Assembly (NCBI GenBank): GCA_013396915.1
Contig: VWZL01005037.1
Location: forward strand, 62,001-126,000
Direction: 5' to 3'
Length of the DNA stretch: 64,000 nt
From: Stercorarius parasiticus
Lineage: Eukaryota > Chordata > Aves > Charadriiformes > Stercorariidae
Shown here: positions 36,101-48,400 of the stretch, in pieces
Layout of the letters: every line of letters starts with the position of its first letter
How positions within the stretch are numbered: position 1 is the stretch's first letter
Notes under the pieces: generated by a model
Seen by the model: the letters and a program-made list of their open reading frames with translations, nothing else
Told to the model about the DNA's origin: nothing
Database searches by the model: none
Program-made: the position numbers and the translations under genes

Positions 36101-39100
36101 GTACTACTGAAGCAAAGTAATGCACAAAATGTCCTCCTTTCCCAGCAAGAGTAGAAGCACTAACTGAAAGGAATTTCGGATATTGTCATGTGAGTTTAAC
36201 AGATTGATTCACAACAAAATAAAATCTCCATTTCTTTAATTACTGTTAAATACACTGACTACAAGGTGATGGTACAGAACTGCTGCCCATTGTGTGACAT
36301 CTAGAGCAGTACAAGAGATCTGAACCTTTCAAAGAAATAAATTAGTATTACCAAATTTCCTATGCAAATTGTGTTCTTCTATTTTGAGTGCGAAGCTAAA
36401 TGCAAGCACACTTTTACAAGTACAGTTCTATTTCTCACTTCAAAATACACAATGTGTTTTGGACACTGGGTAAGTTTTCAATATCACTTAAGGTTCTGAA
36501 TATTTCAAAACAGTTGATAACGGCAGTGAAAGAGGAAACTCGACAAGCTCTCCATGCTGATAAATATAGAACTTTTTGGATGAGTAGAGCTCAATGGAGC
36601 CGTAATCTTGGCTGGCACCTGTACATGATACTATAACACATACAGCTAGAACTGCAAGTTTGTGAGAATAAATTAAACTAAATTCACATTCATGTTAGCA
36701 CTTTAAAAGATGTTGTCAGTACAACTTTGTATGCATGCAAGCCACTGCACTTTTGAAAGTTTTACCCTAAAAGGCTTAGAATTCGAACCCGCTGCCTCTA
36801 AAGGTTAGGAGATAAACTGACCGTATCTAAATCGGCCTTTATCCACATTATTCATACCTGTACCTTCTCAACACACCTAACTAAACTGCAAATTAGGCTG
36901 AAAATGAAGTAACTGCACTTCAAATTGTTAAATTCTAAAAGAGTTTATCATATCTTGAATTGTGAAATATAGCAGATGTCAAATGCCATTACCAAAATTT
37001 ATTCCACAGTTGCCTTAAATATGCAGTATATTTTACTTTAAAAGCATTTTTCTCTCCTTTCTCTTCCCAGTCTCCCTCTCTCTATCAAAAAATAATCAAG
37101 CAATTCAAGAATTTACATCAGTAGTAAAATACTTGCTAAATATAACTGTTTCTCAGCTGGTTTTTGGAACAAATAGATCTTTTTGACCAGTTATTAATGA
37201 GGTAGTCATATCCACTTGCCCAATAAATGTCTAAGTCTCACCGCTTTCCTTATTTTTATTTATAAATTTCATAATGGCAGTAAGGCACTTTAAACGGTGT
37301 ATTTCTCGGGGAATACTGCACTTCAGGGACTGGTAAAGTGACTCTGCCTTCAGCCTTTATCACCCTACGTGAGGCACAATAAACACTGAGAAATGTGCTG
37401 CCTATGGCGTGCCTTGTTATAAAGTTCATGTCCAGCAATTCTCCTGCCCCTTCTGTTTGAATTTCCTTTCTTCCCAAGCCTCTCTCAGACGTGTTCTCAG
37501 CAAGTCTAACTGATCCGTAATGATTCTGGACGACAGACGGGTGTTGAGCAGTACAGGCTCAAGTCGTGCAACAGCCTCATTCACATGGCTCAAAACTCAC
37601 CTACTATGGACTCCATTAAGTCCCGATTAGGGAGTATTGCTCACTCACAGGCTGGATTCTGACCCTTTTTGCCTAAAACCTTCCACTATTCCAGAAAAAT
37701 TTCCTGTGCTCTTTATCGGTGTTGAGTTTTCCCAATGACTACACATTATCAGGCTTCAACTAAGTCGAGTAGACCTCGCTCACAGTTTTTCTTGGGACTC
37801 AGGGTACGCTTTCTATAGAAATTCAAGGAAGGTTGTATGTCATTTATGTAACTTCTTTACCAAAGTGTCAGATAACTCGGTGCTATCTTGCAAGGCGCAG
37901 AGTAAAGTTCTAGTCAAGCAGTAAACTAGAAAAGCTATGCAGAAGACAAAGTGATCCTCCAAACGTGACTGGATGCCACGTAGGAGGAATTCAAAAGTGA
38001 CATTACCTACAATTGCTTTAGTTCTTGGACTGGCTTAATCAGACAAGAGGGGAAGGCCAGATGACACTACAAACTTATCTTGCTGTGAAGACATAATTGT
38101 TAATTCTCTGTGTGGCTCTAATTCTCACACAAAAAGCTGGGCACACACATAAATATGTATTTATTTGCCGTTATGCTAATTTTGTTAAAAAACATCAATA
38201 GTTGATCAGCTGAAAAATGTGTGCAATTTTGAAAGGCTTTTGAAAACATACATGTCTGACTTGACCTTATGACCATTTTCTCCTTCAGGCAAACCAATAT
38301 TATAACCAGAACAACACGAGAGGATGAACATTGTTGGGGAGTTGCTCACTGTGCCTGTCATACCCCGTTAATGCAACTTTGATTTGCCTTTGTTCTGACA
38401 GTAGCAAACAGCTGCTTGTAAATGAGCCACAGTCCCTGGGCTGCCTCCCATTATTCCACACTTTTGTTTGACAAGGTCACTTGCTGTGGGGATTTTGGGG
38501 AGAAAGAGTGTGCAGTCTATAGAATTAGAGTTAAACCACAGGCAACCCAGCTTGAATGCTCTTATTATATTTTTTTTTCATAGCACCAGCAAAGCAAGGA
38601 TAACAAAGAGAAAATCTTCTGCTCTGTGAGGAAGTCAAACTTTTCTTTTTCCCAGTGTTGATTTCATAATCCTAAAACTATCTTATAAAAAGCAAGTCAT
38701 GTTTCCACAAATCCCCTTTCATTCAAATCTTAACAGAATTTATATGAAAGATGTATTTAATTACAAAACAGGATTAACAAAAACAGATTAATATTGTTTT
38801 GTTCATCCGCTGCTACAATTCATCAGGAGACAATACCCAGCTATAGCTAACAGCAACTCTGACAAACGCTGCAAAAACACAAAGAAACAATCTGAAAGAT
38901 TTATGCCAGTTTCCACAGGAAATTGATTTATTTTTGATAGGAACCAAGACAGACTAGTCTTCCAGAAAGAAAGCGTCTCATAAGCAAATTACTGCAATGA
39001 TAGCTGCCCATTTAAAGACAAGCAGACATTTCTTTGACTTGGAAGTTTCATAGTGTTGAATTAAACTGTAAAATCAGTATACGAAGACATTAGGATAGTA

Positions 39101-42100
39101 TCTAGTGCTATCAAATCATCCCTGAACCTTCATTTTCCATTTTGACCTATGATCTTAAAGACACTGAAAGCTGTCATTTAGGATAGGCTGTTTCTTTATG
39201 ACAACTGTTGCTTTTGAAGCCACGCATAAACAAGGAATAAGTGGCAAATATTCAAAGGGATAGCTGATACTATGGGAGGAGACAGCCAGTGGCAGTCTGC
39301 AGCCACAGATGAATCACAGCGGAGTGCTTTCAAAATTTACAAGTGAAGAAAGAAGAGGTGCTAACTTAAAAATCTCTTTCAGGCTCTTCAAGGAGGGTCA
39401 CTGAAAACAATGAATGGAAATCAGTCCAAAAACCCTCGCCAGCAGCCAACTGCGCTATTCCGAAGGGGCAGTCCCGATTGTTCAGATTTTTATCTCCTCA
39501 GCCCAAAAAGTGCCTGAGCTCTTCCTGCTCTTAATCGTTTGCTTCCTAGTTTTTTGTTAGGCCAGTGGGAGAAATAATGTCTTCATCACAAAGGCCTCTG
39601 CATCTGCATTAAAAGAAAAACTTACAGACATTTCTGTAATCTATGATTTAATTTCCGAGTCTCCTGGTGTTCTCAACAGAAAGACATCGACAACCGTTAG
39701 AGAAGTTTACATGTCTTCCCTGGACAGACTGAAAAGCATGACTGATCTTGGAAGATTACATTTATGACCACAGGATAGGCAGCCTTCTACTCTCTTCCCT
39801 CTTTCAGCTAATTCAGCTTAAATCTTGCTCTCTACCACAAATCCTTCAACAGCCACCTACGTGCAATAAGAGAAGTCTTCCCAAGTTTCTGCTGGAGGTA
39901 GTCTTCCTTGTCAAATGACGATTACAAAATACATAGTTAGTGACATACCTGAAATATTCTAACTGAATTACACTTGAATTATCCACTGCTAACAAGTAGT
40001 CATCAACAACAACAAAGTCTAATGATAATTCATTATGACAACACTCACTTTCCAATAAAGCACGCTGAAAATATTCTGGTAGTTGACTGCCAGAGTGCAG
40101 GACGAGAGGTTGTTAGCCTCATTTGTATTCAAAGGCAGGCAAATCACTAAAACTCATTTACATCCTTCCATCTTTCTTAGTGCATGTCAACAGCAGGTGG
40201 TCTATCGATACTACCTTTGAAATAAGTAGGTGGTTTAAATTGCCTTCAAATTTCAGTAAAAACCCTGAATTATAGAATAGACCTCGAGTCTTAACTTTCT
40301 TGTTTTCTTTGTGTGGGCTGTAATAGAACATGAATAAGTGTGGCACTTATTTTTTAATGCGGACTAAAATACAAACAAAGTTAAGTTTTACACACAAACC
40401 TAGGCACCTTAATCTTGAATGTTAGCAAAGACAGTCGCAGGCACCACCGTCTCTGCAAAGTGAGTTACAGAAGTTCATTCGCAAAGGTTTGAGTAAAATC
40501 CACAATACATTACGAAAGACTTCTATATATGAGGGTTTTTTTTTAAAGCACACATTTTTAGGATAAGCAGATGAAGACTGAGTCTTGAATCCTTCAATGC
40601 ATGTGTTTAAGTTTCCCTGCTGCTAGCCCACTGGAAACTACTACTCTGAATAGACTACGTTCACTACACACTTCTAGGGACATATGTCTCTTATTTTCCT
40701 TTGTGGCACTGTGACTATTCCTAACAGCCAGTTTAAAAACACAAATCTCTGTTGTCAATCAGGACCAATTCTTGATGAAGTGAGAAGAAACACTGCCTGA
40801 GACAGGAATCAAGGACATCTTCATGCCCAGAAGAGTACAGAGCCAGCAGTAAGCAACATCACAAATGTGTTTATACAAAACCAGAATAGATTAAAGTAAC
40901 TAAAACCAGCATTTGGTTGCTTTTCCTCTGTGATGTTTGCTTTCACATTTTGACAACTCCCTCAGAATTTCTGTGAAATTCAGTGTCCGTCAAAATTAAT
41001 ACTTTGATGTCTGGCTTCAAACTTCTATAAAGAATGGTGCCTTTTGAAAGCAAATACAGAGGTCAGTAATAACTTCCCAGACTCTGCAGATTGTGCTAAA
41101 TTAGCTCCCACATTTTGGAGAGCAGGTAGAGAAAGCATAATACACTGTCCCAGCATCCCTGAAAGATGAAGCTGGGGTCAGTCCCCGCAAATCCATTACA
41201 ACCTGAGAGGGTTTGTTTGCTAGCGGGTCCGGCCTCAGTCGAGCATTAGTAAAAACTGACATGCATGATTCGCATTTAAAGATTTGAGTAAGGTCTGGTT
41301 GCCAATAAATACACATATTTGTTTAGACGAAGGGGACTTTTCTATGTGAGAAGAGGTCAGGATGCTGAAGGTGCCCCCTGTGCTACTAAGCATAAGGGAG
41401 CATGTACTTCACAACGAGTTAAAGATTGTTTAAAGACCAGGACAGTCATTAAGCTGTATTTACTGTCTAGACAGGAATAGCTCCACCTAACCATTCCCAA
41501 AGGTTGTTAGCATTTCTAAAAATTAAGCAGCAGCAGGAAAAGGTTAAGATCAACTTACTAATTAAGTTACACTCGCAGAAATCTGGAGAGGGGAAGGGAA
41601 TGTAAATTTGAATGGCATCCCCCAGTCTGAGTACCAGTCCTCAAATGTGGGTCCTTCCTGCATGAAGGGAAACCTTAGGACTGATAGTAGTCTCCATGCA
41701 GGGTTGATGCCCAGTCATAGAGCTGCACAAAAAAACCATCAGCTTGAGACAGATAAAAGAAACCCCACGGAGTTTATCTAAATTACTGATAGACACAAGC
41801 AGTGTTTTCATTTTATTTCCATACTGTAAATCTACGGTCTGCTGGTAAATACATTCTCTGGTCTTTTTAAGCTTTTGGTGTTAAAAGGTGAATTCAAGAT
41901 AACTGCCAAACAATGAGGCATGTTCCACGCCTAAATTATGATGTTAATTGTATGATAAAAGCAGAGATTTAGGTCACTTCCACAGTGCTTAGCAAATTCC
42001 CAAGTGCACTTGGCAGGAAAACAGAACTCCAGCGAGCTCCAGCGGCAGCAACCCGAGATAAAAGAGATCGCTTGTGGTGACAAGCATTACTCAGAAATTC

Positions 42101-42994
42101 CTTTGGAAGCCGTGAGACAGGATTGTCCAAGACATCCCTCAGACTCCCAGGACAGACAGAAGCTTTTCTGCTCTATAGGTTCCTGTTGGTGGAAACCTTG
42201 AGTAAAGCTCAGAGAGGTCTTAGGTTTCCATTGCCACACAGTGCTTCTACGTATGATATGCAATATCGTTTTGTGCTCTTTTACACACCGTAGATGAGAA
42301 GAGTCTGTTGATGCAATAACAATTAAATGCTAAACCAAGAAATAACTGCATGAGCAAAGAATGGGTGGCACGCAGAGCCACTGCCATCCACACCTCTGGA
42401 AACAGAATGGATGAATGTAAATCAATCTATTTAGAATCACTTAAATTGCTGTTTAAATCAGAGTTCAATTATTTAAACTGCAGGGAAAAAAGCCTATGTT
42501 TAGAGAATCAATTTATCCTTACTGCATTTTTATTATTAAATTTTATTATTAAAGAAAGGATAACTCAGTGATCGATAATTGAACATATTGATAAACAGAT
42601 TTTAAACTCAATTTGCACTTCCCTTTACCAACTTGTAGATATATCTACCTCAATGACATTTCAATCGAGATTTTTACATTATTCCTCTTTCGTTATACTA
42701 GAAAGGGTAAATAAGTCTTATTTATTTAATGAAGTGAGTATCAAATCTTACTCTTACTTACGTTGGACCTTTTGAGGGGAAAAAACTATTCAACTAAACA
42801 TGCACCTTTTCAAATTTTGTGGATTATTGCCATTTAAATTAAGTTATCCAACTTGTTTACATTTCAAATTGACATATTAAAAAAGCACAGCATTTTCTGG
42901 AATGAAAAACTTAATTCTTTGGGTTTGGTGACCAGGTCATGCAAAATTTTAAAACCAGTTAAATCTCATCCTCTTACATCCAAAAATTTAGTTA
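33173..42994. other. intronic sequence, little distinctive
   Basis: AT-rich intron with only short chance open frames. A 13-bp unit TTTTATTATTAAA is perfectly duplicated at 42528-42553. Positions 38440-38500 and 39280-39560 have mixed composition that could be conserved non-coding DNA, without a specific motif set. Confidence 0.45.
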
Positions 42995-43060
42995 GAGATG
43001 CGAGATGAGACGAGATGAGAAGAGAAAAAGGAAAAAAGGAAAAAAAGGAGAAAAGAAAGA
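42994..43060 (+). repeat. GAGATGAGAC-type repeat leading into a polypurine tract
   Basis: Short repeats of GAGATG and GAGAC are followed by 44 uninterrupted purines (43017-43060) composed of A-runs and GG pairs. Such tracts can form triplex DNA. On the minus strand this is a polypyrimidine run. Confidence 0.75.
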
Positions 43061-45358
43061 TTTTTCCACTTTCATTGTTCCTAGATAACTTTTAACAAAC
43101 TTGTCACAGAAGTGGAATAAACAAAATAAATGGAAATTAAAAATAAATCCCAAACTATTTCTACGCCTGCAGAGCACAGCACTCATACCTAAAGCTAGTT
43201 TAGCACCTCCCAGACTTTTGTTCCATATCAAATCGATGGTTTCACCATACCTTTTTCTTAGAGAGTGGAGAAACAAACCGGTAGTGCTTGAATACAGCTT
43301 ATTAAATGCAAACCGAGAAGTGCCTGCGAGGGAACCACAGTACCTGCAAGCGGCACAGCAGTCGGTGTGCCTGTCTGCCCCTGCCGGGCCTCCCCCTGCC
43401 CTTCGCCTCCTGCCTTCCTTACCTCCAGGCCACTGGGGGATTAAATAAACCCAGCTCTGACTCCTGACATCACTACTGCTAAGCAGACACTAATGACTTT
43501 TTTTTTTTTCTCTCTCCTTTCTCCTACTTCCCTGTGGGCAGAAGTTGATAACAAACTCTCTATATGGCACTGTCACCCTTACTGGGGAGAAATAATAAAC
43601 TCTGCAATTCCACCTCTTCTCTGCCCGTCTCTCTGGGAGGGTAGATTAATGGTGAGGCCTACATTTTCTCTCCACTTCCCTCAGACAAAAGGTTAATAAA
43701 CCACTCAGCATTTGCTTTTTCTGGAAATGGTATGTGTGGATTAATTAGCATTTCCTAGGTAACACATTAATACCATTGTGAGTTCTCAATACCAGGTTGT
43801 TCCAGAGACCTATTATAAAATTGTAACCCAAAGGCAGTTGAGGATTCGTTCATCTTAGGACCAAACAAATAATTCTGGCTATGACTACAGCTGTAACTTG
43901 GCCTAGAACTGAGCAAACAGACTGCTGCATTGGATCAGGAGCATGACCAGGAGCAGAGTGACCTACTTAGAAGCTTCTACTCTCCTTTGAGATCACTGAC
44001 AGCGGGCTTTCATGCTTTAAGACAATTCATACTTGATCAAGGTTGGAGGACACACATCTAACATCAGCATCAGGCTATTCTAGAACAGCATCTTGCAGGG
44101 TTTCTTGTACCTTCCCCAAGCAAATTATTGACAGCAGGAGGAGACCCCACCCCTTCAGCCCGGAGCTTAGGGTGGTCTCAGAGGACATAAATGTTCAACC
44201 CCTGTCAAGCACAGAAGACACCTTCCAAGTTTCCGGGTCCTTGTGCAAGTGTGCCTGCACAGGAGTATCTTTATGTAAAAGGTGGGAGATGGGACCAGTA
44301 GCAAGAACAGAACCACTCCTGGCAGGTTCACCTTTGAAAGATGCTAAATGCAGGAACAAGTGTTGACCTTACAGATCTCAGGTGGAAGGAGATGTCTGCA
44401 TGTAGTCCTGAATGCTAACTCAGAAAAGTGCCAAAAAACCACATTTCCTACTGGCTAGCAGTGGGCAACCCCAGGTCAGACCACCAGCGACTTCAGATCC
44501 CACTTGGGAGTACCACCAAATGTACAAGGAGCATAGTGACCTTAAGAGCGCGGGACCACATATCTAACATTAAACAAGACCAAGACCGAATGTCTCACCT
44601 CCAAAGCTCCCATGCCAATATTGCAAATGTCTAAAGATTACTGCTTCCAAAATTAGCAATTACTGATAAAAACTGATACCAAAAAGAAAAAATGCAAATA
44701 TCAGCTCTACACATATATATGCCCGCCAAAAAAGAGGTAAAAACTAGAAGTACACTGAATACAGTATCTCAAACAATCTGTCCAGTCATTCTTGTATGAC
44801 TCGATTATATTTCCAGGAAGGTATCACACGCTTTCAGAGCAAGGCATCTGCCAAACTAATGAGAGCCCAAGAGTCAAAACGAAAGCACAAGTAAGTACTA
44901 AAAAATCAAAAATCCCCAAAACTGTAAGTAGACTACTGTCTAAAACTGTAGGTGCTTAGGAAAAAATTATTTCTTAACTGTAACGTAAACATTTACAAAA
45001 GTGGATTTTTTCTTCATCTGGTGTTCATCAGAAACTTCTGCTCAAGTCTCAAAGCAGCAGCCCACAATTTTTGCATCTTCTAGCACAAAAAAACCAAAGG
45101 AGGTATCACTGGGGACAGGAAGAAGAAAATCTTGAAGAGCTGGCTTGGAGTAACTAAATACTTCAAATCTAAATTTTAGTCACTTCAACATGTTTGGAAG
45201 CGATGCAGGTTGGCCGAAAGCCATCCTCAACCCAACAAGTGTACCTCACCAGCTGGCACAACGCAGACAAGAGCCCCTGACACCTCAGGAGGGAACAGTC
45301 GGGAACAGATCGGGTGAATTAATGCGGCACTCCAGGTTGCGTGCCTGGGCAAAACTGT
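43061..45358. other. intronic sequence with mixed-GC block
   Basis: It contains a pyrimidine- and GC-rich stretch at about 43340-43435, with a strong minus-strand donor-like site CTGGAG|GTAAGG at 43423/43422. A candidate enhancer block lies at 43700-43800. A GC-richer block at about 43900-44640 has two plus-strand open frames (107 and 68 codons) lacking family resemblance. The latter block might be an old mobile-element relic. Confidence 0.4.
43700..43800. promoter_or_regulatory. candidate enhancer with RFX-like and homeodomain sites
   Basis: GGATTAATTAGC (homeodomain) is followed closely by TTTCCTAGGTAACAC, which resembles an RFX X-box half with its partner, and by CATTAATACC. This compact motif grouping is typical of conserved regulatory DNA. 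It is inferred only from motifs. Confidence 0.25.
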
Positions 45359-45444
45359 TTGTTCTTCGTCTCCGGTTTCAAAATCAGTTGGTATTTAAAC
45401 CGCTTGTTCTTCAGCTCAGATTTCAAAATCGGTTTTTATGTTTT
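45359..45444 (+). repeat. imperfect 45-bp direct tandem duplication
   Basis: TTGTTCTTCGTCTCCGGTTT at 45359 is repeated as TTGTTCTTCAGCTCAGATTT at 45404. Each copy is followed by CAAAATC and GGT(T)-type sequence. The period is exactly 45 bp, with several substitutions between copies. It is a diverged local duplication. Confidence 0.75.
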
Positions 45445-48400
45445 ATTGTTTTACAGTTCGGCGAGATCAAGCACAATTAGCTTAAAAAATATTATACTGC
45501 CTTTCTTCAAGGTTGAGGGAGGGTGAGGAAGCACAACATAACATTGAGTAGTTACACACTTGGGCAGCTCTTGGCACACTCAAGTTTTATGCCATAGGAT
45601 ACTCTGGCAGCTGTTGAAGTTACTATGTAAACCAAGACAAATAAAACTGTGCAGTGAACATCAAAGTAAACCTTTTCTGCATTTGGGAAACCAGGCCAGT
45701 CCTGCTGAAATGCCACATTACTGCTGCACAGGGAAGTTGGGACTGAAGGGACACAGGTATGCAACGGGGCTGGGGCAATTTAATAACTGCAAATTTTACT
45801 GATTTTTTTTTTTTTTTTAAATAAAATTTTCTGAGACCTTTTTTTGGATCCACACTGAAGTTTCTAGTCAGAGGCTGAACATACCAAGCCAGCTTCTGGG
45901 ATTTGGAACGAGGGAGAACGGAGTTTCAGAACTGTCCTCAGGCTGCTGCAGGTGGCTGGGCAGGGGCCGGAGGGGCTCCGCGCACAAAGCCTCCAGCTCC
46001 TCTGAGGAGAAATATCTATTACTTTACAGAAATGGCCCAGAATCTATGAATTTCCATTACACGGGGTACCAAATCAATCCAGCAGAGGGTGAAGAGGTGA
46101 TTTATGTGTAAGTACTTACGGGAGGGAGAAGCTCACTAGTAACTGTCCTCATAAACACAGCAAGGGGAAGGCAGAGGCAAGCGGAACACAAGACAAAGCC
46201 ACGAGGAGCTGTGCACATTTAAGCCACACGCTTTAAAGCCATGAGGAACACTCACTGTCCTTTGAACACAAAAAGAAGCTCCTTCTGACCAGTTCTGAAA
46301 CTCAAAGTCCACCCAGGATACACGCTGTGACATGTGCATGTGTAGTTATGTATCCCTGAACTTCTGTACAGGACAAACAAGCCAAATAGTCAGCTTTATG
46401 CAGAATTTGAGGTGGTTACTTCTTAGGGAGTGAGCGTTAGACAGCCTCAGAGCTTTTTTGTTAAATTATAAGCTTAAGGATCTTTCAGTGGAATGGCAGA
46501 GACCACCATTCCCACTAATAAAGTTTAAAAAATAAAAACAGACAAAAGAAAATAACAAAGAACATCAGAATTGCCCCTCCTTAGTTATTTAACATAACAA
46601 ATATTTTGGTATAGCTTGCAGCTACAGTTAAGTAATTCAAACACTACTAGTATTTTAAGAGGTACCAATCACCCGTTCATAAATATTTTTTTATATACCC
46701 CAGTGTTACTTGTTTTAAAAAATGCACGCATGGGCATTCCAATTATTCCTAAAATAGGGAAAAATATGAATGTGAAAACTATTGTTATTCTACATTATTT
46801 TCCACAATCTTAAGAGAGAACACTACTTTTAGAAAGCTTAGTCACAGATTTTATTTTATACTTTATTCTATTTTCTCAGTAGCAACAGATTTCTACAAAC
46901 AGGATTGCCTCACCTCCTGGCTCCAGACCTACGGTGAAAATCCACACGTGTGTGCATGCAGTTGGTTTGTAAAATCTCAGTTTACTTTCTAGCAATTACT
47001 GCTCACCACTTACAATGACACATTACCAGATTACCCATTCCAATTGCTTATTAAAGCACGAACAGGGTATCTCAAGTCTGTCATAGACATAATCCTGGGG
47101 GTGCCTCTTCTGGTCTCTGGAGGACACCACACACATCCCAAAACATCAGTGCTACATTACCCTTTCAGTTGCATGAGGTACCTTCTAGCTAATAGCCCAA
47201 TTAATCATGAGGATGTACTTGAAAAGGAAGTTGAAATCTTGTTTGGATAATGAAGCAGAGATTATAGGATGCCTAAGAAGAAATTGTGCCATACAGGCAC
47301 AAATTGAACATGTTCATTATAGTGGTACAATACACTTATTAGAACTTAAAAAAAAAATTAATTGACAAAATCTTAATTATCATTTCACAAATTAACAAGT
47401 TCAGGTAAAAATGGATGCAGATAGATGAAGGGGTCTGAGGAATCTAATAGGGTCAAATTGTATGCTGTTGAGAATCCACACAAATTACTCTTTTATTTAT
47501 AGTTACTAGCACCACAGAAATGCTCAAAAAATGGCATCTTCTTTTACAGACGGACTGAATTGAAGAGGCTGAAAATTAAGAGGAAAATGTCTTTCTAACT
47601 GAAGATAGAACACATTCTAATATTATTGACCTACTATTGAGTCTAAAAATACATTTTCATAGTCTCTCTTCAGAGTTTCATTGTACATTAAAGAATATTT
47701 GAGTCCAGCCATGTGAGGCACTGGACTCAGGTGACGCTGGAGAGGGAACACATCCAACAAGCTCACCCTGATGTTGCTCTCCCACAAAAGATGTTACGTC
47801 TGCATGTCTTCTTCCATAAAGGTAAGGACTTCACAAATACAGAGTAAAAAATAATCTGACATGATTTTGCAATCTGCATTTACATCCAGCCAAGCGATAA
47901 TTTGTTGCTTATTCTTACATTTTTAAAGCTATTTTTTTAACCTATTTGTTAGATCCAAAATAGTCAAACCTCATTATCTAGTTTCTCTGAATTTACTTTC
48001 AAATATGAAAGCATCTCTGTTCCAGTTACTTTGGTTATTGCAGTTCCAGTATTCCAGTTATTCCATGAAACTGGTAATATAATCATTAAAATGGGAGAAT
48101 ATGGAGGGTACGAATTCTTTTTTCCTGCTCTGCAGCTGTTCACTTTGCAACCCTCGTTAGGCAGTGAGCAGTCCTAATCATATAGGAGTCTTGTTTTATT
48201 ATAAACAGCACCCACCCCTCATTACTACCACACAAATAACTGGATTTACACACCGGAATCAAACTTTCGAAACTGCTGTGAGACTCATGAACATTAAATA
48301 CATTTTCCATATGACCAGATGCAAACCTATTGTAACTCTGGCCAAAGACAATGAGCTACTGTGTGATCAAAAGACAACGGTTCAACCTTTTCTGTGCTCT

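Noticed and set aside
41368..41386. GGTGCCCCCTGTGC as a CTCF site
   Set aside because: Only the AGGGGGC core fits. The CCASY half is mismatched, so it is too weak to call.
43424..43479. Minus-strand exon candidate ending at the CTGGAG|GTAAGG donor (43423/43422)
   Set aside because: No convincing acceptor or reading frame upstream, and a single good donor is expected by chance in 64 kb.
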